The notes: a model not told the origin generated them from the sequence alone. Counted from the stretch's first letter, positions 16,937 to 25,783 are shown. The stretch: DNA of 64,000 nt from Photobacterium sanguinicancri (GCF_024346675.1 NZ_AP024850.1:1426001-1490000), one strand, 5' to 3'. Numbers and translations are program-made.

Positions 16937-18331
16937 ATGAGCATATTTATCTCCATACTTGTCGTATCTATAGTCGGATTCGCCATTCTTAAAAAATATA
17001 ACGCAATTGCCACCCTATTTTTAGGGGCGGCGGTATTAATGGCTGTCTGTGCTGCAATGGGGTTGCCCGTTATACCAGAAGCTCAATCCAGCGGTAATGC
17101 GTGGCTGGATATCTTTGAGTCGATGAACTTAATGTTCAATAACCGCTTCGGTGGCATGGGGCTGATCCTGTTTGCCTTGCTAGCTTATGCGCGTTACATG
17201 ACTTACATTGGTGCTAACGATATTGTTATCAATAATGCACTTAAGCTACTGGGTGGAATCAATAAACCCTACTTATTGCTGTCTGTTACTTTTCTTATTG
17301 GTAGCTTTATCTCGCTAGCAGGGTTTGGTGCAACTAGCCTTGCAGTATTATTGATGTCGACCTTGTTCCCTGTTCTAAATGCCCTTGGATTACCTGCTAT
17401 TTCGATTGCTGCTGCTATTGCAACAACTGCGACTATCAGTTTCTCGCCGTTGGCTGTCGACTCGGTGATTGCAGCTGAAAACGTTGGTATGTCGGTTGAA
17501 ATTTACACCATGAAATATCAAATTCCTTTGGCTATCCCAAGCATGCTTGCGATGGCGGCTGCCCATTACTTCTGGCAGCAGTATATGGATAAAAAAGAGG
17601 GGTTATTTCAGCAGGGCAATACCAAGAAAATTGATCTTAAAAATGTCAATGTGCGGACCTCGGAAGTAGAAGGCAAAGCGCCAGGCTTTTACGGCTGGCT
17701 GCCGATGTTACCCATCATAGTGCTCATTATCACCAGCGGTGAATTAGGCCTGATTGAAGGTGTTAGCATGAACATTGGTACTATTGCCATTCTATGTTTG
17801 TTTACCGCTATGGCGTTGGAAGCAATTCGTCACCGTAGTGGTCGCTTAGCAATGGACGGTATGAGTGCCATTGTGAAGGGGATGGAAGATGCGTTGCCAG
17901 TGGTTCTGATTTTGGTTGGTGCAGGTGTGTTTGCCCAGAGCCTGAAAGCTATCGGTGCGATCAATATGTTGATCGAATCAGCCTCACAAGTTGGCTTTGG
18001 CCCTACGGCAATGATGTTGGCACTGGTTGGTTTGACGGGTGCAGTTGCCTTCCTGACTGGGTCTGGTAACGCGGCTTTTTATGCCTTTGTTGAGCTGATC
18101 CCTAAAATTGCGGATGGTATGGGCATTAATGGTGTTTATCTGGTTATGCCAATGCAACAGGCTTCAAATGCTTGTCGTGCGATGTCACCGGTAGCTGGGG
18201 TTATCGTTGCGTCATCTGGTATGGCAAAAGTGTCGCCGTTTGATTTGATTAAGCGAACCATTCCGCCAATTACATTTGGACTCGCGGTTAACATCATTCT
18301 AAGTATTCTCTTCCTGCCAATGGCTATTTAA
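16937..18331 (+). CDS. dcuC: C4-dicarboxylate transporter of the DcuC family
   Basis: A 464-residue polytopic protein aligned by eye with E. coli DcuC: YMTYIGANDIVI, LLMSTLFPV, AAHYFWQQYMDKKEG, GVFAQSLKAIG, and TGSGNAAFYAFVELIPK. DcuC carries fumarate/succinate and related C4-dicarboxylates in anaerobic growth, mainly succinate efflux. The start was chosen at MSIFISIL because it has a GAGGAAG Shine-Dalgarno; an open frame extends 19 codons upstream without one. An FNR-like box precedes the gene. It is convergent with a Crp/Fnr-family regulator gene. Confidence 0.88.
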   Translation: MSIFISILVVSIVGFAILKKYNAIATLFLGAAVLMAVCAAMGLPVIPEAQSSGNAWLDIFESMNLMFNNRFGGMGLILFALLAYARYMTYIGANDIVINNALKLLGGINKPYLLLSVTFLIGSFISLAGFGATSLAVLLMSTLFPVLNALGLPAISIAAAIATTATISFSPLAVDSVIAAENVGMSVEIYTMKYQIPLAIPSMLAMAAAHYFWQQYMDKKEGLFQQGNTKKIDLKNVNVRTSEVEGKAPGFYGWLPMLPIIVLIITSGELGLIEGVSMNIGTIAILCLFTAMALEAIRHRSGRLAMDGMSAIVKGMEDALPVVLILVGAGVFAQSLKAIGAINMLIESASQVGFGPTAMMLALVGLTGAVAFLTGSGNAAFYAFVELIPKIADGMGINGVYLVMPMQQASNACRAMSPVAGVIVASSGMAKVSPFDLIKRTIPPITFGLAVNIILSILFLPMAI

Positions 18332-18381
18332 TGCTACTGGTATTACTTAACTCTTGATGGGGTTAGTGTAACCATAACAAC

Positions 18382-18418
18382 AAAGTCTGATACCTTACGA
18401 CGAGGGATCAGGCTTTTT
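18382..18418 (+). terminator. Terminator of dcuC
   Basis: AAAG-CTGAT-CC pairs with GG-ATCAG-CTTT, with single-base bulges, around a 9-10-base loop and is followed by TTTTT. Confidence 0.65.
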
Positions 18419-18458
18419 CTTACACAATAATATGAACATTGACTTATCCGAATTGGAA

Positions 18459-19139
18459 TTACTCAAATTCAAAGATGAATGATTTGAGCGCCTCAATATC
18501 GGCGATTTTGATTTCACCGCTGGTTTTAGTGATTAGGCCTTTATCAATTAACTCTTTAACGGCACGTCGGTAGACCCGACTTGAAGTACCAAAGCGTTCT
18601 GCTTCTTGCTCTGCCTTACCAAACGATCCGAGTGTGACTCTTTCTTGGTAGCGGTGCCATAAGTCATACGCAATGTTGTAAGTTATCGAGTGCAGTAGGC
18701 GATAGGTATAAATATCTAGCGAGTCTTGGTAATCATTGGCTAGTGCACTGGCAAAGAAAAGGGTGAACTCAGGACGATGAGTTATAAGTTCTGCAACGGA
18801 TTTTAAACATATAACGTCAACTTCAAGCTGTTCTTCTGCTACCACATTCCATTGACACCCTGTTTGAGAAAAAAGCTCCATTTCCCCAAAAATATGGTGA
18901 TCACACTCGACTTCCCCGAGCTGAAAGCAGCGACCATTCATTGCAGATATGTGCATCGATACCCGACCAACAGAAACGAGGTAGAGATGTTTAACCGGTT
19001 GGCCTTGTTGCAAAATAATCTCGCCAGCTTGGTAAAATCGACTGTGAAGCTGGCACTGGTAGAAAGCTTTACGAAATTCATCGTAGAGTTTGTTGAGGGT
19101 GTCGGTAAATCTACCTGTTTGATAGGGTCTTAGCTGCAT
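18459..19139 (-). CDS. Crp/Fnr-family transcriptional regulator
   Basis: A 226-residue protein with a cyclic-nucleotide-binding-type beta-roll (about 30-130, with FYQAGEIILQQGQPVKHLYLV) and a C-terminal helix-turn-helix (about 165-220, FGTSSRVYRRAVKELIDKGLI). It lacks the N-terminal cysteine cluster of FNR, so it is not an oxygen-sensing FNR by the usual means; it resembles YeiL/Crp-like regulators. The start at MQLRPYQ avoids a preceding 45-codon stretch that overlaps a terminator hairpin. No strong Shine-Dalgarno is seen. Targets are unknown. Confidence 0.78.
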   Translation of the reverse strand: MQLRPYQTGRFTDTLNKLYDEFRKAFYQCQLHSRFYQAGEIILQQGQPVKHLYLVSVGRVSMHISAMNGRCFQLGEVECDHHIFGEMELFSQTGCQWNVVAEEQLEVDVICLKSVAELITHRPEFTLFFASALANDYQDSLDIYTYRLLHSITYNIAYDLWHRYQERVTLGSFGKAEQEAERFGTSSRVYRRAVKELIDKGLITKTSGEIKIADIEALKSFIFEFE

Positions 19140-19272
19140 AGCGAATGTTAAATAGTGATGAATAGGATGAGAGTGGCGGAATGATACATGTATCAATAAA
19201 TCCACTTTGTTGTAGAGATCACAGATAGTGACAGACGATCGGCAATTACTCTGGGCGATAAGCCGGATGAGC

Positions 19273-19298
19273 AAAAGCCCAGAACAATCTGGGCTTTG
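19273..19298 (-). terminator. Terminator of the pnuC-nucleoside phosphorylase operon
   Basis: AAAGCCCAGA and TCTGGGCTTT pair around a 4-base loop, followed on the minus strand by TTTTGC. It lies about 80 bases beyond the phosphorylase stop codon. Confidence 0.55.
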
Positions 19299-19377
19299 CT
19301 ATCCTAATGTTCTTGGGGGAGAACTGATTGTTAACTGTGAAAGAAACTACATTTCTAACTAGGATTAACCATTGTGA

Positions 19378-20115
19378 TTAATAGCGACAAAGTGCAGCTA
19401 AAGCGGCTTTTGCTGCCATCATTTCCCCTTGAACCGTAATGTCATTTGCGTTCGCATACTCGCTCACACCTTCTTGAACATTTTGTTGGTATAGCACTAC
19501 GTTATTCAATATTGATGCGACTTGAATCCCACGTAATTTTCCGACGGTAAACAAGGCTGACGTTTCCATGTCAGCACCTAGAACGCCTTTACGGCTCCAA
19601 TGCTCGCATATTTTATCTTCTTCATCGGTGTAGAAGCTGTCATGTGAACGAACAATACCGTAATGCGCAGGGTAAGCATGCTCTGTTAAATAGCGTTCTA
19701 TTTCTGTGGTGAGTGGACGGCTTGCTACCGCCGGATAGCTACTTGACACATAGGCTTTAGAACCACCTTCATCGCGTACAGCCCCTTCAGCCACTATGAG
19801 TTCACCTAAACCAATATTACCTTGTAGTGCACCAGCCGACCCTACACGCACTATATACTTAGCACCACATAAGGTTAATTCTTCAAGTGCAATCAGTGCG
19901 GAAGGGGAGCCGATCCCTGTGCTGCAAACCGTTATCTTATGATCTTGGTAGTAGCCGCTAATTATTCTGTACTCGCGGTTTTCAGCAATTTGTTCACTGC
20001 GCTCAAGTAGCGTGGCGATTCTGTTTACGCGGTCTGGCTCTCCACACACAATCACTTTGTCCGATACATCGTCAAAGCCGACAGCGATATGGGGCTGTTT
20101 TACATCGTTACTCAT
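19378..20115 (-). CDS. Nucleoside phosphorylase (uridine/purine phosphorylase family)
   Basis: A 245-residue protein of the PNP/UDP phosphorylase superfamily. It has the phosphate-binding start VCGEPDRVNRIA, then STGIGSPSALIALEEL, RVGSAGALQ, and the nucleoside-ribose motif GADMETSALFTVGKLRG. These enzymes split nucleosides with phosphate to base and (deoxy)ribose-1-phosphate. The sequence is nearest uridine phosphorylase, but substrate choice among uridine, purine nucleosides or nicotinamide riboside cannot be fixed. Its ATG overlaps the pnuC stop codon by one base (TAATG), so the two are translationally coupled. Confidence 0.85.
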   Translation of the reverse strand: MSNDVKQPHIAVGFDDVSDKVIVCGEPDRVNRIATLLERSEQIAENREYRIISGYYQDHKITVCSTGIGSPSALIALEELTLCGAKYIVRVGSAGALQGNIGLGELIVAEGAVRDEGGSKAYVSSSYPAVASRPLTTEIERYLTEHAYPAHYGIVRSHDSFYTDEEDKICEHWSRKGVLGADMETSALFTVGKLRGIQVASILNNVVLYQQNVQEGVSEYANANDITVQGEMMAAKAALAALCRY

Positions 20116-20882
20116 TATGCTAACTCGTTCACTGTTTCTTCGGCTTTATTTTGCTTAGTTTGATTTTGTTTAGCTTGGTTGTGCTTCGCTGTGCCCATCC
20201 AAGTGCGAGTTCCGTTCATCGCAATAAATAGCAAAATAGCGTACTCAATCGACAATGCATACACCCCTTGAGCAGCATAAATGCCGACACTAATTATGTT
20301 AATCACTACCCATAAAATCCAGTTTTCAACATATTTACGAGTCATCAGAATTTGCGCGACCACAGACAGTACTGTCATCACTGAATCCCAGAATGGGAAG
20401 GCATCGGGCTCCAGTGTCGGACGTGCTAGGTCTGCGCCCAGTAAATTCAAGCCATCAACACTCACGTTAGCCAGTGCCAAGAAGAATGGGTCGATGTAAA
20501 TTGTCATAATACCAATGGCTAAAACGCTAACGGCAATAGTGTAAGAGAGCTTTTGTTTACTCAACCAACGTACTTCGAGCTTGTCACCATTTTCTGATGT
20601 TGGTCGTGTCCATGCATACCAGCCATAAAGGTTGGCGCAGAAGAAGAACAGTTGCAGTAACAAGATGCCATAAAGTTGAATTTGATAAAAAATGATGGCA
20701 AATAAACTGACATTGATAAGGCCAAAAAGGTAATTGATCGTTTTCTCTTGGCTTGCATTCCAAATACACAGCAAGCCAAAAATTGTCCCGATGGCTTCAA
20801 TCCACGACATTGCGTAGCCACCACCAATAGGGATGTTAATAAGGGTGTTATTGATATCGAACCAAGCGATAAAGTCCATCAT
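20115..20882 (-). CDS. pnuC: PnuC-family nucleoside transporter (nicotinamide riboside type)
   Basis: A 255-residue inner-membrane protein with about seven helices, matching the PnuC family: IEAIGTIFGLLCIW near the N-terminus, FFCANLYGWYAW, and the NWILWVVIN motif with paired tryptophans in the substrate path. PnuC proteins facilitate entry of nicotinamide riboside or related vitamers, trapped by phosphorylation or cleavage. The C-terminal 25 residues are a low-complexity Lys/Gln/Asn tail. Translational coupling with a nucleoside phosphorylase suggests trapping by phosphorolysis. Confidence 0.85.
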   Translation of the reverse strand: MMDFIAWFDINNTLINIPIGGGYAMSWIEAIGTIFGLLCIWNASQEKTINYLFGLINVSLFAIIFYQIQLYGILLLQLFFFCANLYGWYAWTRPTSENGDKLEVRWLSKQKLSYTIAVSVLAIGIMTIYIDPFFLALANVSVDGLNLLGADLARPTLEPDAFPFWDSVMTVLSVVAQILMTRKYVENWILWVVINIISVGIYAAQGVYALSIEYAILLFIAMNGTRTWMGTAKHNQAKQNQTKQNKAEETVNELA

Positions 20883-20943
20883 GTATGTCCTTGGGTTATT
20901 TTCCGTATGGCGCCAGTGTAGAAAATTGCCTCTATTATCATAA

Positions 20944-20955
20944 GGACATTTGTCC
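20944..20955. promoter_or_regulatory. Inverted repeat upstream of pnuC, candidate operator
   Basis: GGACA-TT-TGTCC is a perfect 5+5 inverted repeat about 62 bases before the pnuC ATG. It does not match the NrtR or PurR sites I know. The position suits a repressor or the promoter region of the pnuC operon. Confidence 0.35.
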
Positions 20956-20996
20956 GACTGCTATTGGCTAGGCTCAAGTTTTGTGAATTTTCTGAC

Positions 20997-21068
20997 GAGT
21001 TAGTGGATGAGTTAGTGGATGAGTTAGTGGATGAGTTAGTGGATGAGTTAGTGGATGAGTTAGTTGGT
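20997..21068. repeat. 12-bp minisatellite (GAGTTAGTGGAT)
   Basis: Five exact tandem copies of GAGTTAGTGGAT followed by a sixth diverged copy (GAGTTAGTTGGT). The unit is a multiple of three, so open frames run through it on both strands, but no flanking protein is credible. Such arrays change copy number by slippage. Confidence 0.93.
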
Positions 21069-21216
21069 GAGTGTCTTCTCGTCACGACAATCAACGGTGT
21101 TTTTCTTTCTCGTATGGGGGAAGGTCCTAGCTTCCTACCTTTTTTAGATCGTTGTTTTTATTAGTACAACTAAAAAATGGTGAATAATTAACTTAATAGG
21201 GTTTGTATATCTGCTA

Positions 21217-21232
21217 ATTCATATATATGATT
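21217..21232. promoter_or_regulatory. Second ars-type operator candidate, upstream of gap-arsJ
   Basis: ATTCATATATATGATT differs at one position from the perfect palindrome before the ArsC-ArsR gene and is likewise followed by a CGA-containing AT-rich stretch. It lies about 50 bases before the gap ATG. Shared sequence at both promoters supports control of gap-arsJ by the ArsC-ArsR fusion. Confidence 0.65.
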
Positions 21233-21280
21233 ATTCGAATGTATTAACTATTGCTTCTTAAATATCGAAAAGGGAATCAC

Positions 21281-22279
21281 ATGGCTATTAAAGTAGGTAT
21301 CAACGGTTTTGGTCGTATCGGGCGTTTAGCACTACGCGCAGCATTTAACTGGAAAGACGTCGAATTTGTACAAATCAACGACGTAGCTGGTGACGCTGTC
21401 ACGTTAGGGCATTTACTGGAGTTCGATTCAATCCAAGGGCGCTGGGAACATGAGGTTACCGTCGATGGCAATACTATTATTGCCAATGGTCAGCATATTA
21501 ATTGCACCCAAGAACGTGATATTGAAGCGGTAGATTGGTCTGGTTGTGATGTGGTACTGGAAGCAACAGGTGTACATCGTAAGAAATCGTTGCTGCAAAA
21601 ATACCTCGATCAAGGTGTGAAGCGTGTTGTGGTATCTGCACCTGTAAAAGAAGAGGGCGTACTGAATGTCGTTGTTGGTGTGAACGACAACCTTTACGAT
21701 CCTGCACTACACCAAATTGTGACAGCGGCATCTTGTACTACTAACTGTATAGCCCCAATTGTGAAGGTTATTCATGAAAAACTGGGTATTGAGCAGTCTT
21801 CATTTACCACGATTCATGACTTAACCAATACACAAACTATTTTAGATGCGCCGCATAAAGATCTTCGTCGCGCTCGTGCTTGTGGTATGAGTTTGATCCC
21901 AACAACGACTGGCTCAGCAACGGCGATTGTTGAAATCTTCCCCGAGCTTGCTGGTAAAATTAATGGTCATGCTGTGCGTGTACCCTTGGCAAATGCCTCG
22001 CTGACCGACATTATTTTTGATGTTAGCCGTGATACAACAGCAGAAGAAGTGAATGACTTGCTGCAAGGAGCTGCAGAAGGCGAAATGACGGGTATTTTAG
22101 GATTTGAAGCGCGACCGCTTGTTTCTATCGACTATAAAGGCGACCGACGTTCGACCATTGTTGATGCACTTTCTACCATGGTCGTGAATAATCGCATGGT
22201 GAAAATCTACGCGTGGTACGACAACGAAATGGGCTATGCCACACGCACAGCGGAACTGATCCGTAAAGTCGGCTTATAA
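21281..22279 (+). CDS. gap: Glyceraldehyde-3-phosphate dehydrogenase, arsenate-resistance type
   Basis: A 332-residue GAPDH. The NAD-binding start is [17 protein letters not shown], the active site is [11 protein letters not shown], and the C-terminus has [11 protein letters not shown]. The start [11 protein letters not shown] has an AAAGGGA Shine-Dalgarno; ten upstream codons in frame are not needed. ArsJ follows after 34 bases, so this is the dedicated GAPDH that joins arsenate to glyceraldehyde-3-phosphate, giving 1-arseno-3-phosphoglycerate for export. A glycolytic role is possible but a housekeeping gap would not normally be paired with arsJ. Confidence 0.9.
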   Translation: MAIKVGINGFGRIGRLALRAAFNWKDVEFVQINDVAGDAVTLGHLLEFDSIQGRWEHEVTVDGNTIIANGQHINCTQERDIEAVDWSGCDVVLEATGVHRKKSLLQKYLDQGVKRVVVSAPVKEEGVLNVVVGVNDNLYDPALHQIVTAASCTTNCIAPIVKVIHEKLGIEQSSFTTIHDLTNTQTILDAPHKDLRRARACGMSLIPTTTGSATAIVEIFPELAGKINGHAVRVPLANASLTDIIFDVSRDTTAEEVNDLLQGAAEGEMTGILGFEARPLVSIDYKGDRRSTIVDALSTMVVNNRMVKIYAWYDNEMGYATRTAELIRKVGL

Positions 22280-22313
22280 GCTGATGGCAACAGCGGCTAT
22301 ATAAGGTACAACC

Positions 22314-23543
22314 ATGATCGCGACTTTTTCACAATTACCGCAGCAAGTGCGCCAATACATGCTGGTGACGTTCAATTATTGGAATTTCACCATCACAGAT
22401 GGCGCTTTACGCATGCTGGTGGTGCTGCATTTTCATCATTTGGGTTATACGCCACTGCAAATTGCGTCTTTATTTTTGTTCTATGAATTCTTTGGCGTTG
22501 TTACCAACCTTATTGGTGGTTGGCTAGGGGCGAAACTTGGCTTAAATAAAACCATGAATATTGGTTTAGCCATGCAAGTCGCCGCCTTGTTTATGCTTGC
22601 TGTGCCTGCCGATTCACTCACTGTGTTGTGGGTGATGCTTGCACAAGCTATCTCTGGCATCGCCAAAGACTTAAATAAGATGAGTGCAAAAAGCGCGATA
22701 AAAACCCTAGTGCCTAACGAACAACAAGGCGCCCTGTATAAATGGATTGCGATTCTTACGGGTTCAAAAAATGCCCTTAAAGGCGCAGGCTTTTTTCTTG
22801 GTGGGGCATTGCTGGCTTGGCTCGGATTTCAAGGTGCGGTTGTACTCATGGCGTCTGTGCTGGCGGTCGTGTTAATAATAAGCCTGACCTTGCTAAAGAA
22901 AGACTTAGGTAAAGCAAAGAAAGCCGTAAAATTTAAGGAAATTTTCTCTAAGAGTCGCAGCATCAACATTCTATCCGCAGCTCGAATGTTTTTGTTCGGG
23001 GCGCGTGATGTTTGGTTTGTAGTGGCACTTCCTGTCTATCTTGGTCAAGTGTTTGGTTGGGATCACTTGTGGGTTGGTGGTTTTCTTGCACTTTGGGTTA
23101 TAGCTTACGGTTTTGTGCAAGGCTTTGCACCGCGCATAACAGGCAAGGCACAGGGTGTCGTACCTGATGGCCGTGTAGCTTTGATTTGGGTCGCCGTTTT
23201 AGCCTTTATTACTGGTGCAATTGCGTTGGGAGTTCAGTATGACTGGCAACCGCAATTTACCATTGTATTTGGCTTATTGGTCTTTGGTGCCGTATTTGCA
23301 GTTAACTCTTCACTTCACTCGTACCTTATTGTGAGTTATGCAAAAGGTGATGGCGTATCTTTGGATGTCGGCTTTTACTATATGGCCAACGCGATGGGGC
23401 GTTTAATTGGTACGATTCTATCTGGCTGGGTGTATCAAGCCGCAGGGTTAGCTGCTTGCTTGTGGGTATCGTTTGGCTTTTTGGTTATCACAACCCTGAT
23501 TTCTATTGGTTTGCCACAGCATAAGTTAGCATCTGCACAATAG
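22314..23543 (+). CDS. arsJ: Organoarsenical efflux permease ArsJ (MFS)
   Basis: A 409-residue MFS-type membrane protein with about eleven to twelve hydrophobic segments. It has YWNFTITDGALRMLVVLHFH near the N-terminus and ISGIAKDLNKMSAKSAIK, regions I recognise from ArsJ. ArsJ exports 1-arseno-3-phosphoglycerate, which breaks down outside to arsenate and 3-phosphoglycerate. It is co-transcribed with the preceding gap gene and ends at a strong terminator. The pairing with gap makes the call firm even though MFS assignments are usually weak. Confidence 0.88.
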   Translation: MIATFSQLPQQVRQYMLVTFNYWNFTITDGALRMLVVLHFHHLGYTPLQIASLFLFYEFFGVVTNLIGGWLGAKLGLNKTMNIGLAMQVAALFMLAVPADSLTVLWVMLAQAISGIAKDLNKMSAKSAIKTLVPNEQQGALYKWIAILTGSKNALKGAGFFLGGALLAWLGFQGAVVLMASVLAVVLIISLTLLKKDLGKAKKAVKFKEIFSKSRSINILSAARMFLFGARDVWFVVALPVYLGQVFGWDHLWVGGFLALWVIAYGFVQGFAPRITGKAQGVVPDGRVALIWVAVLAFITGAIALGVQYDWQPQFTIVFGLLVFGAVFAVNSSLHSYLIVSYAKGDGVSLDVGFYYMANAMGRLIGTILSGWVYQAAGLAACLWVSFGFLVITTLISIGLPQHKLASAQ

Positions 23544-23593
23544 TACTGATCTTTAGCCTGCCAGTAAGGATGGCATTCAAGGATCGATATACC

Positions 23594-23625
23594 AAACCAC
23601 GGTAAGTTAGCTTACCGTGGTTTTT
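23594..23625 (+). terminator. Terminator of gap-arsJ
   Basis: AACCACGGTAAG and CTTACCGTGGTT pair perfectly around a TTAG loop, followed by TTT. Confidence 0.92.
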
Positions 23626-23796
23626 CATTTTTAGCCTTATTTACTTCGCCAGCAAGGTTTCGTTAGCTTAGTTCCGTTATACTTTTATAAGAGTGATACC
23701 AAAGACAATTGTTTCTAGTATGGCTAGAGGTGGTACTGGCATCCTCCTTTATCACTCATTAAAGAAGAACTAAAATCATAATTATAAGGTGAAAGT

Positions 23797-24441
23797 ATGC
23801 AGGCTATTTGTTTCGATTTTGATGGCACATTAATAGATTCGGAAGTTTTTCATGCACAGAATTGGTCGCATTATATTGCATCTGTAGGTGGGGACATTTC
23901 ACAGCCTCAGTTTCTTTCTCATTATGCTGGTTTGCCTTGGCCGAAAGTAGCGGCTGTTTTGAAGACCCAGTTTTCCCTGCCTCAAGAAATTCATCATATT
24001 TTGTATGACATGGAAACACTGACACGCGAAAGGCTACAGCAAGGACGAATACCTGCTATGCCGGGTGTTGATCGCGCGTTAAAGCAATTACATGGTCAGT
24101 GTCCACTTATGGTGGTAACGGGTTCGCCGCGTGAATATGTTGAAGGCATTTTAGATAGCTTAGGTTGGTTATCGCTTTTTGATGGTGTTGTGACGGGGCA
24201 AGATGTCGCGAATAACAAGCCATCCCCAGAAATTTATCAGCTGGCTTGTAAGCAATTAAACGAAAAACCTGATCGTGTGATTGCAGTAGAAGACAGTTTA
24301 ACGGGTGTCACCTCATCGTTATCAGCGGGTTTACCAACAATACTAGTGAACCCAGATTTGCCACAATGGAATGTGGACGTGCACGACTCTTTTTCATCAA
24401 TGGAAGAAGCGCAAGTGTTGCTTCATCGAATGATAGCGTAA
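23797..24441 (+). CDS. HAD-superfamily phosphatase (beta-phosphoglucomutase-like group)
   Basis: A 214-residue haloacid dehalogenase-type hydrolase. Motif I is FDFDGTLIDSE with the nucleophile Asp, motif II is VVTGS, motif III is the Lys in NNKPSPEIY, and motif IV is VEDSLTG. A helical cap occupies about residues 15-80. The closest types act on sugar phosphates (YieH, YqaB and similar). It is the first of three closely spaced genes ending at a shared terminator. The substrate is not known. Confidence 0.85.
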   Translation: MQAICFDFDGTLIDSEVFHAQNWSHYIASVGGDISQPQFLSHYAGLPWPKVAAVLKTQFSLPQEIHHILYDMETLTRERLQQGRIPAMPGVDRALKQLHGQCPLMVVTGSPREYVEGILDSLGWLSLFDGVVTGQDVANNKPSPEIYQLACKQLNEKPDRVIAVEDSLTGVTSSLSAGLPTILVNPDLPQWNVDVHDSFSSMEEAQVLLHRMIA

Positions 24442-24489
24442 AGTAGCAACATGCAGTAAGGACTTAACTCGTAGTAGAAAGGAGAGCAT

Positions 24490-24855
24490 ATGAATAAATG
24501 GCTTCTACCAATTTTTACGGGCATGTCATTGTCGGGTTGTGTACTGCAGCCACAATTGGCATTTAATGACGATACTGCATGGAAAAATTATGGCTATGAA
24601 ACGGCACTTTCAGGAATGATAAAAAATTCGGAAGATGACCTACGAAGCCGAGATAAAATGAAGTCGTTGCAAGCAACGGGCTATCAAGCCTATAGTGACG
24701 GCTATGAGTTAGGGCGAACAGAATATTGTACACAAAATGCTTTTATACTCGGCGTTAAAAACCAAGCATATCATGGCATTTGTGATCGCTTAGACTGGAC
24801 GTTCCGACAAGACTATATCAGCGGGCGTACAAGTCGTGCTGGCCGTTCATTTTAA
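24490..24855 (+). CDS. Lipoprotein, DUF2799-like
   Basis: A 121-residue protein with a lipoprotein signal: short hydrophobic start and lipobox LSGC with the modified Cys at residue 17. The mature part is small and rich in aromatic residues and Gly, with SDGYELGRTEYC and a second Cys in HGICDRLDW, in keeping with the DUF2799 family of outer-membrane-directed lipoproteins. Function is unknown. A GGAGAG Shine-Dalgarno precedes the ATG. It lies 48 bases after the HAD gene. Confidence 0.65.
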   Translation: MNKWLLPIFTGMSLSGCVLQPQLAFNDDTAWKNYGYETALSGMIKNSEDDLRSRDKMKSLQATGYQAYSDGYELGRTEYCTQNAFILGVKNQAYHGICDRLDWTFRQDYISGRTSRAGRSF

Positions 24856-24882
24856 AAGTAAAAGAGCAATAACAGGCGAAGT

Positions 24883-25149
24883 ATGCAAAACGAAGAAATC
24901 ATGACAGGCGAAATGCTTGTAGAAACAGTTGAGAACCAACTGGCCGAAGGTAACCCTGTAAAAGTGAAAGAAACATTGATGCGCTTAGTGATGACAGGCA
25001 CACCGCGTGAAGAAGCATTAGAAATGATTGCTTGTGCGCTATCTGTCGAAGTGTTCGATGTAGCAAAAAATGAAGGTACTTTCGACTTGAAGCGTTATAG
25101 TGAAAACCTAGACTCGCTGCCTGACATGCCTTGGGATTTTGATGAGTAA
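24883..25149 (+). CDS. Conserved hypothetical 88-residue protein
   Basis: A small, acidic, mainly helical cytoplasmic protein with no signal peptide or cysteine motif. It begins MQNEEIMTGEMLVETVENQL and ends in DSLPDMPWDFDE. A helix around TGTPREEALEMIACALSVEVFD is the best-ordered part. I do not recognise the family. It lies 27 bases after the lipoprotein gene and directly before a strong terminator, so it is the last gene of that unit. Codon use is like its neighbours, which supports a real gene. Confidence 0.7.
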   Translation: MQNEEIMTGEMLVETVENQLAEGNPVKVKETLMRLVMTGTPREEALEMIACALSVEVFDVAKNEGTFDLKRYSENLDSLPDMPWDFDE

Positions 25150-25185
25150 GCATTCACCGCTTATTATTCAATAGTTTTAAAGAGA

Positions 25186-25218
25186 AACCACTGCTGATTT
25201 ATCACAGTGGTTTTTTTT
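25186..25218 (+). terminator. Terminator of the HAD-lipoprotein-hypothetical unit
   Basis: AACCACTG and CAGTGGTT pair around an 11-base loop, followed by an uninterrupted T-run. Confidence 0.88.
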
Positions 25219-25783
25219 AGTGAGATTATCGTTATCTTCTGGAACATTTTCTTGTCACCATCCGTTCATACTGCCATTTTCCCCGTTGTTATTAAGCTCC
25301 ACTGATTTCCTACTCAATAATAATCATTAGTGCTCTATATGTGATTTAGGTATTTGGTTGTTCGCTTTCTTTATGTTAACGATATGAAAATTATTGTTGT
25401 CATAGATCACTGTTATGAAAGTTTCATCAAAGTGTTGTAAGTCATTTATTACGGTATGCTGGTGCAACATTATGCTTTCAATAGTGTGATTTAACCGATG
25501 AAAAGACAAAAAATAGCATTAAATAAAAGCTTTTAGTGCTAACCAGCCCTTTATGGGTGGTTTTAGTATCTGGTTTTCTGTCAAAATCTAGTTATCTGGT
25601 CTGGCTTGTTGCTATAAAGTGGTTTTTTCTGGTGTGACTAACTTCAAACTTGGTTGATCATGCTGCCGTGGAATAAAATTCCAGTTTCATTTGTTGCTTA
25701 TTAGTTAAAATTTAGTGCCACATTCCAAGTTTTTTTCTTTATTGTGTATATAACTTTTAAACAAGGCAGCAAGGAAACTAAAG
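25219..25783. other. Long leader/intergenic region before ald
   Basis: About 565 AT-rich bases. A bulged hairpin around 25539-25566 (CTAACCAGCCC against GGGTGGTTTTAG) is the only clear structure and could be an attenuator or a processed leader. A 60-codon minus-strand open frame is not supported. The ald Shine-Dalgarno AAGGAA lies at the right end. Confidence 0.4.

Larger units (their letters stand above)
20883..21280. other. Intergenic region between divergent pnuC and gap operons
   Basis: About 400 bases holding an inverted repeat near pnuC, the 12-base minisatellite, and the ars-type palindrome near gap. Open frames on both strands through the minisatellite code only for DELV or NSST repeats and are not called as genes. 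Confidence 0.6.

Noticed and set aside
20879..21164. Open frames on both strands coding for DELV or NSST repeats
   Set aside because: They exist only because the minisatellite unit is 12 bases; the flanking translated sequence is not protein-like.
25327..25509. 60-codon minus-strand open frame before ald
   Set aside because: No ribosome-binding site and composition typical of noncoding AT-rich sequence.
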